Shown here: piece by piece, positions 8,124 through 16,680 of the stretch
Layout of the letters: every line of letters begins with the position of its first letter
How positions within the stretch are numbered: the stretch's first letter is position 1
Source: Ureibacillus terrenus
Lineage (GTDB): Bacteria; Bacillota; Bacilli; Bacillales_A; Planococcaceae
Reading direction: 5' to 3'
NCBI RefSeq assembly: GCF_006569205.1
Contig: NZ_VIGD01000002.1
Location: forward strand, 62,001-126,000
Length of the DNA stretch: 64,000 nucleotides
Made by a program: the position numbers and the translations under genes
Notes under the pieces: generated by a model
Database searches by the model: none
What the model saw: the letters and a program-made list of their open reading frames with translations, nothing else
Told to the model about the DNA's origin: nothing

Positions 8124-8954
8124 TTATCTTTCCGGAAATGTGCCGAGGCGACCCAAGCGTTCCTGCAAGGATTCAACCGGGATAAACAATCCCACTTGCC
8201 CGTATCGGTCATGATCATATGTAGCGAAGATGATTCCGATCACTTTTCCTTCCCCGTTAATGACAGGGCTTCCGCTGTTTCCCCGATAGACAGGAGCATC
8301 CATCATATAGACCGGTTCTTCCCAATCGGAAAGCAAAATGGGCTCCAGCACTTTGCCTTCATTGGCAATGCCTGTGAAGGAAAGCGGGTTTCCGATAAAG
8401 TAGACCGGGTCCTTTTGCGGATATTGGCAACTATCATCAAGTGTTAAAAATGGCAGACCATTTCCGTCCACCTTCAGCAAAGCCAGGTCCACCTCGGGAT
8501 AAGAGGCGACAATTTCCCCCTTATACAAGCCATCCTCGGGAAAAATGACCGTAATGGAAAGGGCATCATCCGCAACGTGTTCATTGGTGACGATCAGGCC
8601 GTCTTCAGAAACGGAGAAGCCCGTACCTTTTCTGTCTTCCGTCGTTATTTGGACGACCGCTTTCTTGTAAGTCCGGATCTCTTCCTGTGAGGAGAGCTTG
8701 GCGGAAGTTTTCAGAAATTCAATGGCCGGTATGGAATAAATTTCAAAAATTGCTCCAAAGGTGCTGAAAGCCAAAGTAATGGCCATCAGCCAGGCCAGGA
8801 TTTTGAAGCGGCGGGGTTTTCGATCGGGTTCCTCTCCCGTTGGCCGTTGTTCCCGTTCTTTTTCCAGCGCTTCCTTTTGCGCCTCTAAAACGAGTTCAAT
8901 GAGTTCTTCTTCGCCGATTTGTTTTTCCCGCCCATCTTTTTTCTCTTCTGTCAT
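8124..8954 (-). CDS. membrane-anchored trypsin-like serine protease (S1C, HtrA-like, no PDZ)
   Basis: The 276-residue protein has an acidic cytoplasmic N-terminus, one membrane helix (about residues 52-75) and an extracellular chymotrypsin-fold domain. The catalytic triad can be assigned to His126 (TNEHV), Asp156 (EVDLALL) and Ser227 (GNSGSPV). It ends soon after the protease core, so the PDZ domain of HtrA/DegP proteins is missing. It probably degrades or senses damaged proteins at the outer face of the membrane; targets are unknown. AAGGAG precedes the ATG. It is divergent from the sulfide-responsive promoter at 9.03 kb. Confidence 0.85.
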   Translation of the reverse strand: MTEEKKDGREKQIGEEELIELVLEAQKEALEKEREQRPTGEEPDRKPRRFKILAWLMAITLAFSTFGAIFEIYSIPAIEFLKTSAKLSSQEEIRTYKKAVVQITTEDRKGTGFSVSEDGLIVTNEHVADDALSITVIFPEDGLYKGEIVASYPEVDLALLKVDGNGLPFLTLDDSCQYPQKDPVYFIGNPLSFTGIANEGKVLEPILLSDWEEPVYMMDAPVYRGNSGSPVINGEGKVIGIIFATYDHDRYGQVGLFIPVESLQERLGRLGTFPER

Positions 8955-9032
8955 CCAACCACTCCTTCAGGGCAAATTCATTTGCCCGGACGGCTTATTT
9001 ATCGTTAAGTCCATTCTCCAGGAAAAGAAATG

Positions 9033-9061
9033 TTGACAAAATACCTATAGGGGTATATATT
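9033..9061 (+). promoter_or_regulatory. promoter with CstR-type operator 1
   Basis: TTGACA (9033-9038), a 17-bp spacer and TATATT (9056-9061). The spacer contains ATACCTATAGGGGTAT (9041-9056), the A/T-flanked TACC...GGGTA palindrome bound by CsoR/CstR-family tetramers. Repressor bound here would block RNA polymerase. Confidence 0.8.
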
Positions 9062-9144
9062 ATGTTTAAATAAAAAATCATTTTGAAAAAGCTTGTTTGT
9101 TGAAACGAAGATAATTAAAGTTTTCAAAAAGTTTTTTAATAACT

Positions 9145-9161
9145 ATTACCTTTAAGGGTAT
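9145..9161 (+). promoter_or_regulatory. CstR-type operator 2
   Basis: ATTACCTTTAAGGGTAT is a second TACC-N5-GGGTA palindrome, about 100 bp after operator 1 and 20 bp before the start codon of the reductase gene. Confidence 0.65.
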
Positions 9162-9181
9162 AGAAAGCAGGAGTGGTGTGG

Positions 9182-10873
9182 ATGAAAAAAGTGTTGATCG
9201 TTGGCGGAGTCGCCGGGGGGGCAACAGCCGCGGCGAGAATTCGCCGTTTGGATGAACAAGCGCAAATCATCATGTTTGAAAGGGGTCCCCATGTTTCCTT
9301 TTCCAACTGCGCCTTGCCCTATTATTTGGGCGGACTTGTAAAATCAAAAGAAAAATTATTATTGATGACACCGGAAAGCTTTCAAACCAAATACAACATC
9401 GATGCGCGGGTCAATCAGGAAGTCATTCGGATCCACCGCGATGAAAAAAAGGTGGAAGTGAAAAATCTGGAGACAAATGAAGTGTATGAAGAGAGCTATG
9501 ACGTTTTAATCCTTTCGCCGGGGGCTAATCCGGTCGTTCCGCCTTTCGAAGGAGTGGATCTGCCGCATGTATTTACGGTGCGCAATGTGGTGGATATTGA
9601 CCGGTTGCACCAGTTTGTGTCCGGATTCAATGTGGAAAGGGTCGCGGTCATCGGCGGCGGGTTCATAGGCGTGGAAGTGGCCGAGAATTTGAAAGAAGCC
9701 GGAAAAGAAGTGGCTTTAGTGGAATATGCCCCGCAAATCATGGCGCCGTTTGATGAAGATATGGCGCAGATTCTCCATAAAGAGATGCTGGATCATGGAG
9801 TCGAATTGATTGTCGGAGATGGGCTGAAAAAAATTACAGAAACGCATATCGAATTAAACTCCGGCAAACAGGTGGAAGCGCAGGCGGTCGTGCTGGCAAT
9901 CGGAGTGAAGCCGGAAGTCAAACTCGCGAAAGAGGCGGGGCTTGAAATCGGCGAATTGGGCGGCATCAAGGTCAATGCCAATTACCAAACATCCGACCCG
10001 TCCATTTATGCCGTCGGGGATGCCATTGAGGTATACCACCGGTTGACACGCAAACCTGCAAGACTCGCCTTGGCGGGCCCGGCCGTGAGACAGGCGAGGG
10101 CGGCGGCGGACCATATTTATGGGCATAAACAAGAAAATAAAGGGGTTATCGGCTCTTCTGTCGTCAAAATTTTCGGCCTGAACTGCGCCGTGACGGGGCT
10201 GAATGAAAGGGCGGCAAAAGAGGCCGGCATTCCATACGACAGCGTCTACATTATCGCGCCGGATAAAGTGGGAATCATGCCAAACAGCAATCCGCTCCAT
10301 TTCAAATTGATTTTTGAAGTGCCGACGGGCCGGATCCTCGGTGCTCAGGCGATTGGAAAAGGCAATGCCGATAAAAGGATTGATGTCATCGCCACGTTGA
10401 TTACAATGGGCGGTACGCTGGAAGATTTGAAAGAACTCGAATTAACGTATTCGCCGATTTATGGAACGGCGCGGGATGTCGTGAATATTGCGGCCCTTGT
10501 CGGATTAAATGTTCTGCATGGAGACTACAAACAGGTGCACGTATCCGAAGTGCGCAGCCTCGTGGAACAAGGGGCGACGTTCATTGATGTCCGCGAAAAA
10601 AATGAGTTTGAAAGAGGGCATCTGGTGAACGCCATCAACATCCCGTTAAGCGAATTGCGCCAGCGGTTGGAGGAAATACCACGCGACAAGCCGGTTTATG
10701 TGCATTGCCGTTCCGGTCAGCGGAGCTACAATGCAGTGAAAATCCTGCAGCATTCAGGATATGCAAATGTCTACAACGTCTCCGGCTCCTTCCTGGGCAT
10801 TTGTTTATATGAATACTTCAAGGACGTCACAACGGGAAGGGAAAAAATCGTCACAGAATACAATTTTAAATAA
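9182..10873 (+). CDS. cdr: CoA-disulfide reductase fused to rhodanese (CoADR-Rhd)
   Basis: The 563-residue protein joins an FAD/NAD(P)H reductase (to about residue 450) to a C-terminal rhodanese domain. The N-terminal dinucleotide fold is GGVAGGATAA, and the single redox cysteine is Cys43 in SFSNCALPYYLGG. The rhodanese cysteine is Cys509 in HCRSGQRS. Such fusions reduce CoA disulfide or CoA persulfide and polysulfides, with sulfane sulfur passed between the domains. ATG 9182 is preferred because GGAG lies eight bases upstream; an in-frame GTG at 9173 is too close. Two CstR-type operators precede it, placing it in the persulfide response. Confidence 0.9.
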   Translation: MKKVLIVGGVAGGATAAARIRRLDEQAQIIMFERGPHVSFSNCALPYYLGGLVKSKEKLLLMTPESFQTKYNIDARVNQEVIRIHRDEKKVEVKNLETNEVYEESYDVLILSPGANPVVPPFEGVDLPHVFTVRNVVDIDRLHQFVSGFNVERVAVIGGGFIGVEVAENLKEAGKEVALVEYAPQIMAPFDEDMAQILHKEMLDHGVELIVGDGLKKITETHIELNSGKQVEAQAVVLAIGVKPEVKLAKEAGLEIGELGGIKVNANYQTSDPSIYAVGDAIEVYHRLTRKPARLALAGPAVRQARAAADHIYGHKQENKGVIGSSVVKIFGLNCAVTGLNERAAKEAGIPYDSVYIIAPDKVGIMPNSNPLHFKLIFEVPTGRILGAQAIGKGNADKRIDVIATLITMGGTLEDLKELELTYSPIYGTARDVVNIAALVGLNVLHGDYKQVHVSEVRSLVEQGATFIDVREKNEFERGHLVNAINIPLSELRQRLEEIPRDKPVYVHCRSGQRSYNAVKILQHSGYANVYNVSGSFLGICLYEYFKDVTTGREKIVTEYNFK

Positions 10874-10949
10874 TTCGTCAAATGAACCGTATTAAACCGC
10901 TTACAGTTGAAACTTCTCCTCCGATATGGCACAATGATATACACCCGAA

Positions 10950-11055
10950 CATCGGAAACGTTTTCTAAGGTTCGAAAGAAAACGTCGCAGATTGCGTTCA
11001 CGGAAGGACAAAAGCCCGGGAGATTGAGATTATGCATCTCTTGGGCTTTTTTTGC
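10950..11055 (+). ncRNA. guanidine-I (ykkC) riboswitch with terminator
   Basis: The leader before ykkCD contains TCTAAGGTTCG, then CACGGAAGGACAAAAGCC and CGGGAGA, which are the conserved blocks of the guanidine-I aptamer. The 3' aptamer strand AAGCCCGGGAGAT also pairs with ATCTCTTGGGCTT to form a terminator ending in seven Ts (11012-11053). Guanidine binding should prevent the terminator and turn on the exporter genes. The recognition is from memory of the consensus and the downstream genes; a covariance-model search would settle it. Confidence 0.85.
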
Positions 11056-11069
11056 ATGGAGGAATGAAG

Positions 11070-11408
11070 ATGGATAGACATTGGCTGTCAGTGTACGCCG
11101 CTGCATTATTTGAAGTGTTATGGGTGGTCGGGCTTGCCCATGCGGAAGGTTTCCTTGGGTGGACAGGGACGTTTGTTGCCATTATCCTGAGCAACCTTCT
11201 GCTTCTTCGCGCCTCCCGGTTCTTGCCCGCAGGAACGGTGTATTCCGTCTTTGTCGGGTTGGGGAGCATAGGTGCGGTCTTGAGCGAAATGGTATTTTTC
11301 GGCGAGCCTATTCAGCTGTTGAAACTGATATGTATTTTGATCATCGTCGCAGGCGTCATCGGGCTGAAGCTGTCGACGGATGAAGAGGCAAGGAAGGGGC
11401 TGGAGTAA
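11070..11408 (+). CDS. ykkC: SMR-family guanidinium exporter subunit YkkC
   Basis: Small multidrug resistance protein of 112 residues, the same length as Bacillus subtilis YkkC, with four membrane helices and the conserved early glutamate in ALFEVLWVVGL. With YkkD it forms a heteromeric proton-coupled exporter of guanidinium (Gdx type). ATG 11070 is chosen because GGAGG lies seven bases before it; earlier in-frame TTG and ATG codons overlap or precede this site. The guanidine-I riboswitch controls the pair. Its stop overlaps the ykkD start (TAATG). Confidence 0.9.
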   Translation: MDRHWLSVYAAALFEVLWVVGLAHAEGFLGWTGTFVAIILSNLLLLRASRFLPAGTVYSVFVGLGSIGAVLSEMVFFGEPIQLLKLICILIIVAGVIGLKLSTDEEARKGLE

Positions 11409-11725
11409 TGGCGTGGGGAGCGCTGATTGTGGCAGGATTGTTTGAAACGTTGGTGGTGGCATCGATGAACCAGTTCGCCAGACGTCGGAGCTGGAAGCCG
11501 GTTGCGCTATTTGCGGGAAGTTTTGCGGGAAGCCTGGCTTTGCTCCATTTTGCGATGCGGACGGTTTCGATAGGGACGGCATATGCCGTGTGGACGGGAA
11601 TCGGGGTTGTCGGAGGAACTCTGGTCGGAATAATTTTTTATCATGAATCGGGAAATTGGAAAAGAATATTATGCATTTTTGCCATTCTCATAGCAACAAT
11701 TGGATTAAAATTGATAGAGGGGTAA
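11408..11725 (+). CDS. ykkD: SMR-family guanidinium exporter subunit YkkD
   Basis: The 105-residue partner of YkkC matches the usual YkkD length, with four membrane helices. The glutamate of the SMR family is in GLFETLVVASM, and helix three contains GTAYAVWTGIGVVGG, a hallmark of the family. The start ATG shares a base with the ykkC stop and has its ribosome site (GAAGGGGCTGGAG) inside ykkC, so the two chains should be made in equal amounts. Confidence 0.9.
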   Translation: MAWGALIVAGLFETLVVASMNQFARRRSWKPVALFAGSFAGSLALLHFAMRTVSIGTAYAVWTGIGVVGGTLVGIIFYHESGNWKRILCIFAILIATIGLKLIEG

Positions 11726-11764
11726 ATACTAAGGTCGATTTAGAATAGGATTAGGGGGATCGGA

Positions 11765-12340
11765 TTGACAAGGCATCATTATTTTTTTGCGGTGAAATTG
11801 CCGAAGGAGACAAAGGAATTTTTATATGAATGGATTCAAACAAGAAAAGAAGGGTTTCCGTTTGCCCGTTGGGTGCATCCGGAAGATTACCACATCACCC
11901 TCGCCTTTCTGGGGTTTGCAGAGAAACCGAAGCTTGAGCGGGTGATGGAAAAGCTGAAGCCCATTTTGGAAAAAGAAGCTTCGTTCACCCTCACGTTGAA
12001 TTCCTTGGGCGTTTTCGGACCGAAAAAAGAGCCGCGAATTTTTTGGGCGGATGTGGAACCGTCGGAACAGCTTTTTGCGATACAAAAAGAGGTTTTCGAG
12101 CAGTGTGTGGAAACGGGGTTCGAATTGGATAAAAAGCCTTTCCGTCCGCATATTACGCTGGCGAGAAAGTGGGACAGCCTGAATGCTTTTGACACCAAAA
12201 CCTTGGTCCCGATCCGGGAGGAAGATGGAAAAACTTTTTCCTTTAACGTAAAGGAAATCGTCCTTTATGAAACCCATCTAAAACAAACGCCGAAATATTA
12301 CGAATATGCAACGTTTCCATTGGCGGTTCCGGGAGGATGA
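11765..12340 (+). CDS. thpR: RNA 2',3'-cyclic phosphodiesterase (2H family)
   Basis: The 191-residue member of the 2H phosphoesterase superfamily has both HxTx motifs: His43 in YHITLAFLG and a second in FRPHITLARK near residue 129. Enzymes of this group (LigT/ThpR) hydrolyse 2',3'-cyclic phosphates on RNA ends to 2'-phosphates and can ligate tRNA halves in vitro. The start is TTG 11765, with AGGGGG about six bases before it. It follows ykkD closely and may be transcribed with it; a functional link is not implied. Confidence 0.88.
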   Translation: MTRHHYFFAVKLPKETKEFLYEWIQTRKEGFPFARWVHPEDYHITLAFLGFAEKPKLERVMEKLKPILEKEASFTLTLNSLGVFGPKKEPRIFWADVEPSEQLFAIQKEVFEQCVETGFELDKKPFRPHITLARKWDSLNAFDTKTLVPIREEDGKTFSFNVKEIVLYETHLKQTPKYYEYATFPLAVPGG

Positions 12341-12408
12341 AGACATGCATAAGCCGGCTCCGGATTTAATACGATAGGAATAAGAAATGCGGAAGGGCGG
12401 CTAATAAA

Positions 12409-12540
12409 TTGAGACAAGCATTCATCTACTTTATTCTTTTGTTTATCCTTGCTTACTTTTTTATCTACGAAGGGGAACCGTTGCAGTCGGTTCAATTTTC
12501 CATCATCCTGTCCGGGATAGCATTATGGATTCGAAGATGA
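12409..12540 (+). CDS. small membrane protein, 43 residues
   Basis: From TTG 12409, with GAAGGGCGG about ten bases upstream, a 43-residue peptide runs to TGA. It contains two hydrophobic stretches (FIYFILLFILAYFFIY, then FSIILSGIALWI) around a short charged turn, ending in RR. It is not recognised. The context between thpR and cstR gives no function. The frame and ribosome site make it plausible as a small membrane protein. Confidence 0.5.
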   Translation: MRQAFIYFILLFILAYFFIYEGEPLQSVQFSIILSGIALWIRR

Positions 12541-12590
12541 GAATGTGGGGATTGGAAGCGATTCGTTTTTTGAATCGCATTTTTCCATGG

Positions 12591-12619
12591 TTGACAACAT
12601 ACCTACATGGGTATAAACT
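12591..12619 (+). promoter_or_regulatory. promoter with CstR-type operator 3 (autoregulation)
   Basis: TTGACA at 12591-12596 is followed by ATACCTACATGGGTAT (12599-12614) in the spacer and TAAACT at 12614-12619. The operator overlaps the core promoter of cstR itself. Confidence 0.75.
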
Positions 12620-12660
12620 GATATTTGGAGGCAGTAGCATTAGAAAGAAGGGATGCATCA

Positions 12661-12915
12661 TTGAAATACGACACAAAAACGAAAAACCGCGTGAAACGGA
12701 TTGAGGGGCAGATCCGCGGCATTTTGCGAATGATGGAAGAGGAAAAGGACTGCAAAGAGGTAATCACGCAACTGAGTGCGGTGCGTTCCGCCGTGGACCG
12801 GACAATCGGGGTGATTGTCAGCAACAATCTGATCGAATGCATGAAGAAGAGCGAATCCGAAGAATTGGACGAATTGGTGCAGGAAGCGATCGATTTGATT
12901 GTAAAAAGCCGTTGA
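12661..12915 (+). CDS. cstR: persulfide-sensing repressor CstR (CsoR family)
   Basis: All-helical repressor of 84 residues from TTG 12661, which has GAAGGG eight bases upstream. An earlier in-frame TTG (12625) has no ribosome site, and the family starts exactly here (MKYDTK). Two cysteines fall at residues 31 and 60, the same positions as in Staphylococcus aureus CstR. The histidine that copper-sensing CsoR uses just before its second cysteine is Asn56 here, so persulfide rather than copper sensing is expected. Four matching operators lie within 4 kb, before cdr, cstR and the rhodanese genes. Confidence 0.9.
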   Translation: MKYDTKTKNRVKRIEGQIRGILRMMEEEKDCKEVITQLSAVRSAVDRTIGVIVSNNLIECMKKSESEELDELVQEAIDLIVKSR

Positions 12916-12919
12916 CGGT

Positions 12920-12947
12920 AAATAGCTGTTCAGGCAGCTATTTATTT
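12920..12947 (+). terminator. terminator after cstR
   Basis: AAATAGCTG and CAGCTATTT arms, followed by ATTTAT, right after the cstR stop. Confidence 0.65.
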
Positions 12948-12959
12948 ATGATAAAAAAT

Positions 12960-12975
12960 ATACCTGTATAGGTAT
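12960..12975 (+). promoter_or_regulatory. CstR-type operator 4
   Basis: ATACCTGTATAGGTAT is a perfect 16-bp palindrome of the same family, just before the membrane rhodanese gene. Confidence 0.75.
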
Positions 12976-12992
12976 TTGTGGGGGGTGAAGCG

Positions 12993-13337
12993 ATGGAATG
13001 GATTGTGCTGGTGGTCATTGTGGCGCTGTTCTTAGTATGGCGGTTGAAGCCTGCTGCAAATGTCAATACGATTTCTGCAAGCGAATTGAAGAAGATGCTG
13101 AATGACAAAAACAAAGTGTTTATCGATGTAAGGACACCGGCCGAATACAAAGCGAACCACATTCCGCAATTTCAAAACTTGCCTTTGGGATCGGATTTTT
13201 CAAAACTGCCGAAAGACAAGGAAATCGTCGTCATATGCCAAAGCGGCATGAGGAGCGGCCAGGCCTGCAGGCAATTAAAAAAGCTGGGGTATGAGCGGGT
13301 CACAAATGTGCGCGGCGGCATGAACGCATGGAGATAA
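12993..13337 (+). CDS. membrane-anchored rhodanese
   Basis: The 114-residue protein has one N-terminal membrane helix (EWIVLVVIVALFLVW) followed by a rhodanese fold with active-site Cys82 in VICQSGMRSG and the typical FIDVRTPAEY. The domain faces the cytoplasm if the short N-terminus is outside. It should accept sulfane sulfur as a cysteine persulfide. ATG 12993 has GGGGGTGAAG just upstream; a GTG five codons earlier is a weaker start. It is first in a two-rhodanese operon behind CstR operator 4. Confidence 0.87.
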   Translation: MEWIVLVVIVALFLVWRLKPAANVNTISASELKKMLNDKNKVFIDVRTPAEYKANHIPQFQNLPLGSDFSKLPKDKEIVVICQSGMRSGQACRQLKKLGYERVTNVRGGMNAWR

Positions 13338-13361
13338 AATCATGAAGGAGGATATTTTGGC

Positions 13362-13658
13362 ATGAAAGAAATTACACCGAAAGAAGTGCAGCAACGTTTG
13401 GAAGCGGGGGAGGCATTGAATATTATCGATGTCCGTGAAGTGCATGAATATGCGAGCGGGCACATCCCCGGAGCGGTCAATATTCCGTTGGGATTGCTTC
13501 CGGTCCGCATGAATGAGTTATCCAAAGATATACCGTATATTGTCGTTTGCCTGGCGGGGGGACGCAGCGCCCAGGCGACGGAGCTGCTGGACCGGAACGG
13601 ATTTGACGCGACGAACATGTCAGGCGGCATGAGCGCATGGGAAGGGAAAGTGGAATAG
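13362..13658 (+). CDS. single-domain rhodanese
   Basis: Cytoplasmic rhodanese of 98 residues with IIDVREVHEYASGHIPGA and active-site Cys63 in VVCLAGGRSA. It begins 24 bases after the membrane rhodanese, with an AAGGAGG ribosome site. It probably shuttles sulfane sulfur in the CstR-controlled detoxification set. A persulfide dioxygenase and sulfide-quinone reductase, common partners of CstR, are not in the window. Confidence 0.88.
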   Translation: MKEITPKEVQQRLEAGEALNIIDVREVHEYASGHIPGAVNIPLGLLPVRMNELSKDIPYIVVCLAGGRSAQATELLDRNGFDATNMSGGMSAWEGKVE

Positions 13659-13686
13659 GGTAAAAACCGGCGACTTTTAGAAACAA

Positions 13687-13717
13687 GGCTGTTCTATCTT
13701 TTAGAACAGCTTTTTTT
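13687..13717 (+). terminator. terminator after rhodanese operon
   Basis: GGCTGTTCTA pairs with TAGAACAGC, followed by seven Ts. Confidence 0.85.
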
Positions 13718-13779
13718 ATTGTAAAATTTTTCATATAAATGAAAGAGGTCCCATAATAATACGCGAAGGAGATAAGAAT

Positions 13780-13977
13780 ATGTTGATCGATTTATTGAAT
13801 GGGTTAGCGCTATTTTTTTATTGGACTTGGTTTATATGGCCTTTTGTTTTCGTGTTTTCCCTTGTTTATTCCATCGCCAGTTTTGTAAAAGATGATCGGG
13901 CTTCCTCAATACCGGTGTTTATAGCGGGTTTTTCCCTATTGGTTATGTTGTCGCCGATGATTTCCTTGACTGAATGA
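13780..13977 (+). CDS. small membrane protein, 65 residues
   Basis: Two hydrophobic helices (about residues 8-33 and 43-60) flank a charged KDDRAS turn. An AAGGAGATAAGAAT ribosome region precedes the ATG. The family is not recognised. It stands between the rhodanese operon terminator and the cadmium operon, and has no clear partner. Confidence 0.65.
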   Translation: MLIDLLNGLALFFYWTWFIWPFVFVFSLVYSIASFVKDDRASSIPVFIAGFSLLVMLSPMISLTE

Positions 13978-14046
13978 GGGGTACAAATGGAATTGTTCCG
14001 TGCATCACATGGGGATGCGCGGTTTTTTGTGCAGGGAAACTTGCAA

Positions 14047-14116
14047 ACATTCAAACTTCTATTTGAATGTATGACAATCATGTTTTATACTAATATTCAA
14101 ACATAGATTTGAATGT
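14047..14116 (+). promoter_or_regulatory. cad promoter with two CadC operators
   Basis: Two 24-bp inverted repeats with ATTCAAA and TTTGAAT arms occupy 14047-14070 and 14093-14116, 46 bp apart. Between and over them lie TTGAAT (14063-14068) and TATACT (14086-14091) with a 17-bp spacer. The first operator covers the -35 element and the second covers the start point. This is the arrangement expected for repression by a CadC/SmtB-type dimer, but with two sites. Confidence 0.8.
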
Positions 14117-14122
14117 AAGCGG

Positions 14123-14503
14123 GTGAAGGTATTGGCAGAAGAAATCGGCGTTTGCGAAACGACGTTCGTGAATGAAGAAAAAGTGGCGAGGGTCCGGCAA
14201 AAACTTGCCCGGCAGCATCCTTTGGAAGTGGCAAAAATCTTTAAAGCCCTTGCGGATGAGACAAGAATAAAAATCGCCTATGCGCTGGCGGTGGAAGACG
14301 AGCTGTGCGTATGCGACGCGGCCAACATCATCAATGTATCCACCGCAGCCGCCTCCCACCATCTGCGGTTGTTAAAAAACTTCGGGCTTGCAAAAGTTAG
14401 AAAAGAAGGGAAATTCGTTTATTATTCGCTGACGGATGAGTGCGTGAAGCAACTGATCGAAATCGCCTTCCGTCACCAGCAGGAAGCAGGTGGGAGTCGA
14501 TGA
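14123..14503 (+). CDS. cadC: CadC-type metal-sensing repressor (ArsR/SmtB family)
   Basis: The 126-residue winged-helix repressor has the metal-site motif ELCVCD (Cys62, Cys64) in the recognition region and an N-terminal Cys11 (GVCETTF), so it should release DNA on Cd, Pb or Zn. The plasmid pI258 CadC has a second N-terminal cysteine four residues later; here that position is Phe15. The DNA-binding helix is [16 protein letters not shown]. The start is taken as GTG 14123; TTG 14132 is an alternative with a closer ribosome site. The stop overlaps cadA. Confidence 0.9.
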   Translation: MKVLAEEIGVCETTFVNEEKVARVRQKLARQHPLEVAKIFKALADETRIKIAYALAVEDELCVCDAANIINVSTAAASHHLRLLKNFGLAKVRKEGKFVYYSLTDECVKQLIEIAFRHQQEAGGSR

Positions 14504-16638
14504 GGGAAGTCAAGCGGACTTACCGGGTGGAAGGTTTCTCCTGTGCCAACTGCGCCGGGAAATTTGAGCGGAATGTAAAGGCGTTGCCGGGGGTAGTGGA
14601 TGCGAAAGTCAATTTTGGCGCTTCCAAAATCACTGTCGTTGGACAGGCGAGCGTGGAAGAACTGGAAAAGGCGGGAGCCTTTGAGAACCTGAAAATCTAT
14701 CCGGAAAGAAGAAGACAGGGAAAAGAAAGGACCGGGGACAGAAAGGAGAAGCAGGCTTCCTTTTTTGAAAAACATCAGACCTTATTATATTCAGGGCTTT
14801 TCCTCGTCCTTGGCGCCCTTTCCATTTACATCAACGGCGAAGACAATTTGGTGACTGTCCTGCTATTCATTTCTTCCATCGCAATCGGAGGCTTTCCTTT
14901 ATTAAAAACAGGGCTTTCGAATTTGATTCATCTTGATTTTGATATGCGGACGCTGATGACCATCGCCATCATCGGCGCGACCATCATCGGGGAATGGGCG
15001 GAAGCGGCGGTGGTGGTGATTTTGTTCGCCATCAGCGAAGCCCTTGAACGATATTCGATGGACAAGGCGAGGAAGTCGATCCAATCCCTGATGGAAATTG
15101 CGCCGAATGAAGCTTTGATTTTCCGTGATGGAAAAGAGGTGGCCGTTCCTGTTGAAGAGGTCGAAATCGGGGATGTCATGATTGTCAAGCCGGGACAAAA
15201 AATTGCAATGGATGGCGTTGTTGTAAAGGGTGCCTCTTCCGTCAACGAAGCCGCCATCACCGGGGAATCAATCCCTGCGTCAAAACAGCCGGGCGATGAG
15301 GTATTTGCAGGAACGCTGAATGAAGAAGGGCACTTGGAAGTACGGGTGACAAAATATGCGGAAGATACGATGATCTCCAAAATCATTGAACTGGTGGAAG
15401 AAGCCCAGGCGGAACGGGCCCCGGCCCAGGCGTTCGTTGACAAGTTCGCGAAATATTATACACCGGCCATTATAATGATTGCGTTTCTTACAGCGGTAGT
15501 ACCGCCTCTATTTTTCGATGGCGTCTGGCTTGATTGGATATACCAGGGATTGTCGGTATTGGTGGTAGGATGTCCGTGCGCCCTTGTCATTTCCACGCCG
15601 ATTTCCATCGTTTCGGCCATCGGTTCCGCGGCGAAAAAAGGAGTGCTGATCAAGGGAGGCGCATATTTGGAAGAATTGGGTTCCATAAAAGCCATCGCCT
15701 TTGATAAGACCGGCACACTGACAAAAGGGGAGCCGGCCATTACGGATTTCGTAATGTATACAGATCGGCTTACTGAAAAAGAAGCGCTTGCGGTCGCCTG
15801 CGCATTGGAAAAGATGTCGAACCATCCGCTTGCACGGGCGTTTGAGAAAAAGGCGGGCGAACTTGGAGTGGAAGTCTCAAAAGAGGATGTCGGGGACTTT
15901 TCGTCCATCACTGGCAAAGGAATCCAGGGGAAAATCGGGGAAACTACTTATTATATAGGCAGTCCTCTGTTGTTCATTGATTTATCTGTGGACTTTTCCG
16001 AAGAGGTTAAAAGAAAAGCGGCGGAGCTCCAAAATGAGGGGAAAACCGTGATGCTGTTCGGAACGCAGGAAAAGGTTTATGCCATCTTTGCGGTTCTTGA
16101 CGAAGTGCGCGGCTCAACTAAAAATGTGCTGCAAAAGCTTCATGAAATGGGCATTCAAAAGACGGTGATGCTTACGGGGGACCACTCAAAAACGGCGGCA
16201 GCCGTCGGGAAAGCGGTCGGCATCTCGGAAGTGAAGGCGGAGCTGATGCCGGAAGAGAAGCTGGAGCAAATCAAACAATTAAGAAATGATTTTGGGAAAG
16301 TGGCAATGGTAGGGGACGGGGTGAACGACGCCCCGGCTTTGGCGGCAGCCACGGTAGGAATTGCCATGGGCGGCGCGGGGACGGACACCGCTCTGGAAAC
16401 GGCCGATGTTGCGCTGATGGCGGATGATTTGGGAAAACTCCCTTACACAATCCGGCTCAGCAGGAAAACGCTGGCCGTGATTAAAACGAACATCGCCTTT
16501 GCTTTGGGTGTAAAGCTTCTTGCCTTGCTTCTTGTGGTACCCGGATGGCTGACTTTATGGATTGCCGTTTTCTCGGATATGGGAGCGACGCTGCTGGTTA
16601 CATTGAACAGCATGCGTTTGTTGAGCGTAAAAGAATAA
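14500..16638 (+). CDS. cadA: cadmium/zinc/lead-exporting P1B-type ATPase
   Basis: The 712-residue heavy-metal pump has one N-terminal metal-binding domain (Cys15/Cys18 in [10 protein letters not shown]), the actuator TGES loop, membrane CPC (Cys358), phosphorylated Asp402 in [15 protein letters not shown] as HP motif and [10 protein letters not shown]. The CPC motif with this domain order fits Cd/Zn/Pb export. ATG 14500 overlaps the cadC stop as ATGA and has AGGTGGGAG as ribosome site, so the two genes are coupled. An earlier in-frame start would lie deep inside cadC and is rejected. Confidence 0.94.
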   Translation: MREVKRTYRVEGFSCANCAGKFERNVKALPGVVDAKVNFGASKITVVGQASVEELEKAGAFENLKIYPERRRQGKERTGDRKEKQASFFEKHQTLLYSGLFLVLGALSIYINGEDNLVTVLLFISSIAIGGFPLLKTGLSNLIHLDFDMRTLMTIAIIGATIIGEWAEAAVVVILFAISEALERYSMDKARKSIQSLMEIAPNEALIFRDGKEVAVPVEEVEIGDVMIVKPGQKIAMDGVVVKGASSVNEAAITGESIPASKQPGDEVFAGTLNEEGHLEVRVTKYAEDTMISKIIELVEEAQAERAPAQAFVDKFAKYYTPAIIMIAFLTAVVPPLFFDGVWLDWIYQGLSVLVVGCPCALVISTPISIVSAIGSAAKKGVLIKGGAYLEELGSIKAIAFDKTGTLTKGEPAITDFVMYTDRLTEKEALAVACALEKMSNHPLARAFEKKAGELGVEVSKEDVGDFSSITGKGIQGKIGETTYYIGSPLLFIDLSVDFSEEVKRKAAELQNEGKTVMLFGTQEKVYAIFAVLDEVRGSTKNVLQKLHEMGIQKTVMLTGDHSKTAAAVGKAVGISEVKAELMPEEKLEQIKQLRNDFGKVAMVGDGVNDAPALAAATVGIAMGGAGTDTALETADVALMADDLGKLPYTIRLSRKTLAVIKTNIAFALGVKLLALLLVVPGWLTLWIAVFSDMGATLLVTLNSMRLLSVKE

Positions 16639-16640
16639 AA

Positions 16641-16680
16641 AAATCCATCAGCAGGGAAATCTTGCTGATGGATTTTTATT
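16641..16680. terminator. terminator between cadA and ymcC
   Basis: AAATCCATCAGCA and TGCTGATGGATTT form a perfect 13-bp stem with A and T runs. It serves the convergent genes on both sides. Confidence 0.88.

Noticed and set aside
14440..14499. Longer CadA start
   Set aside because: It would lie within cadC; ATG 14500 has its own ribosome site and an ATGA overlap with the cadC stop.
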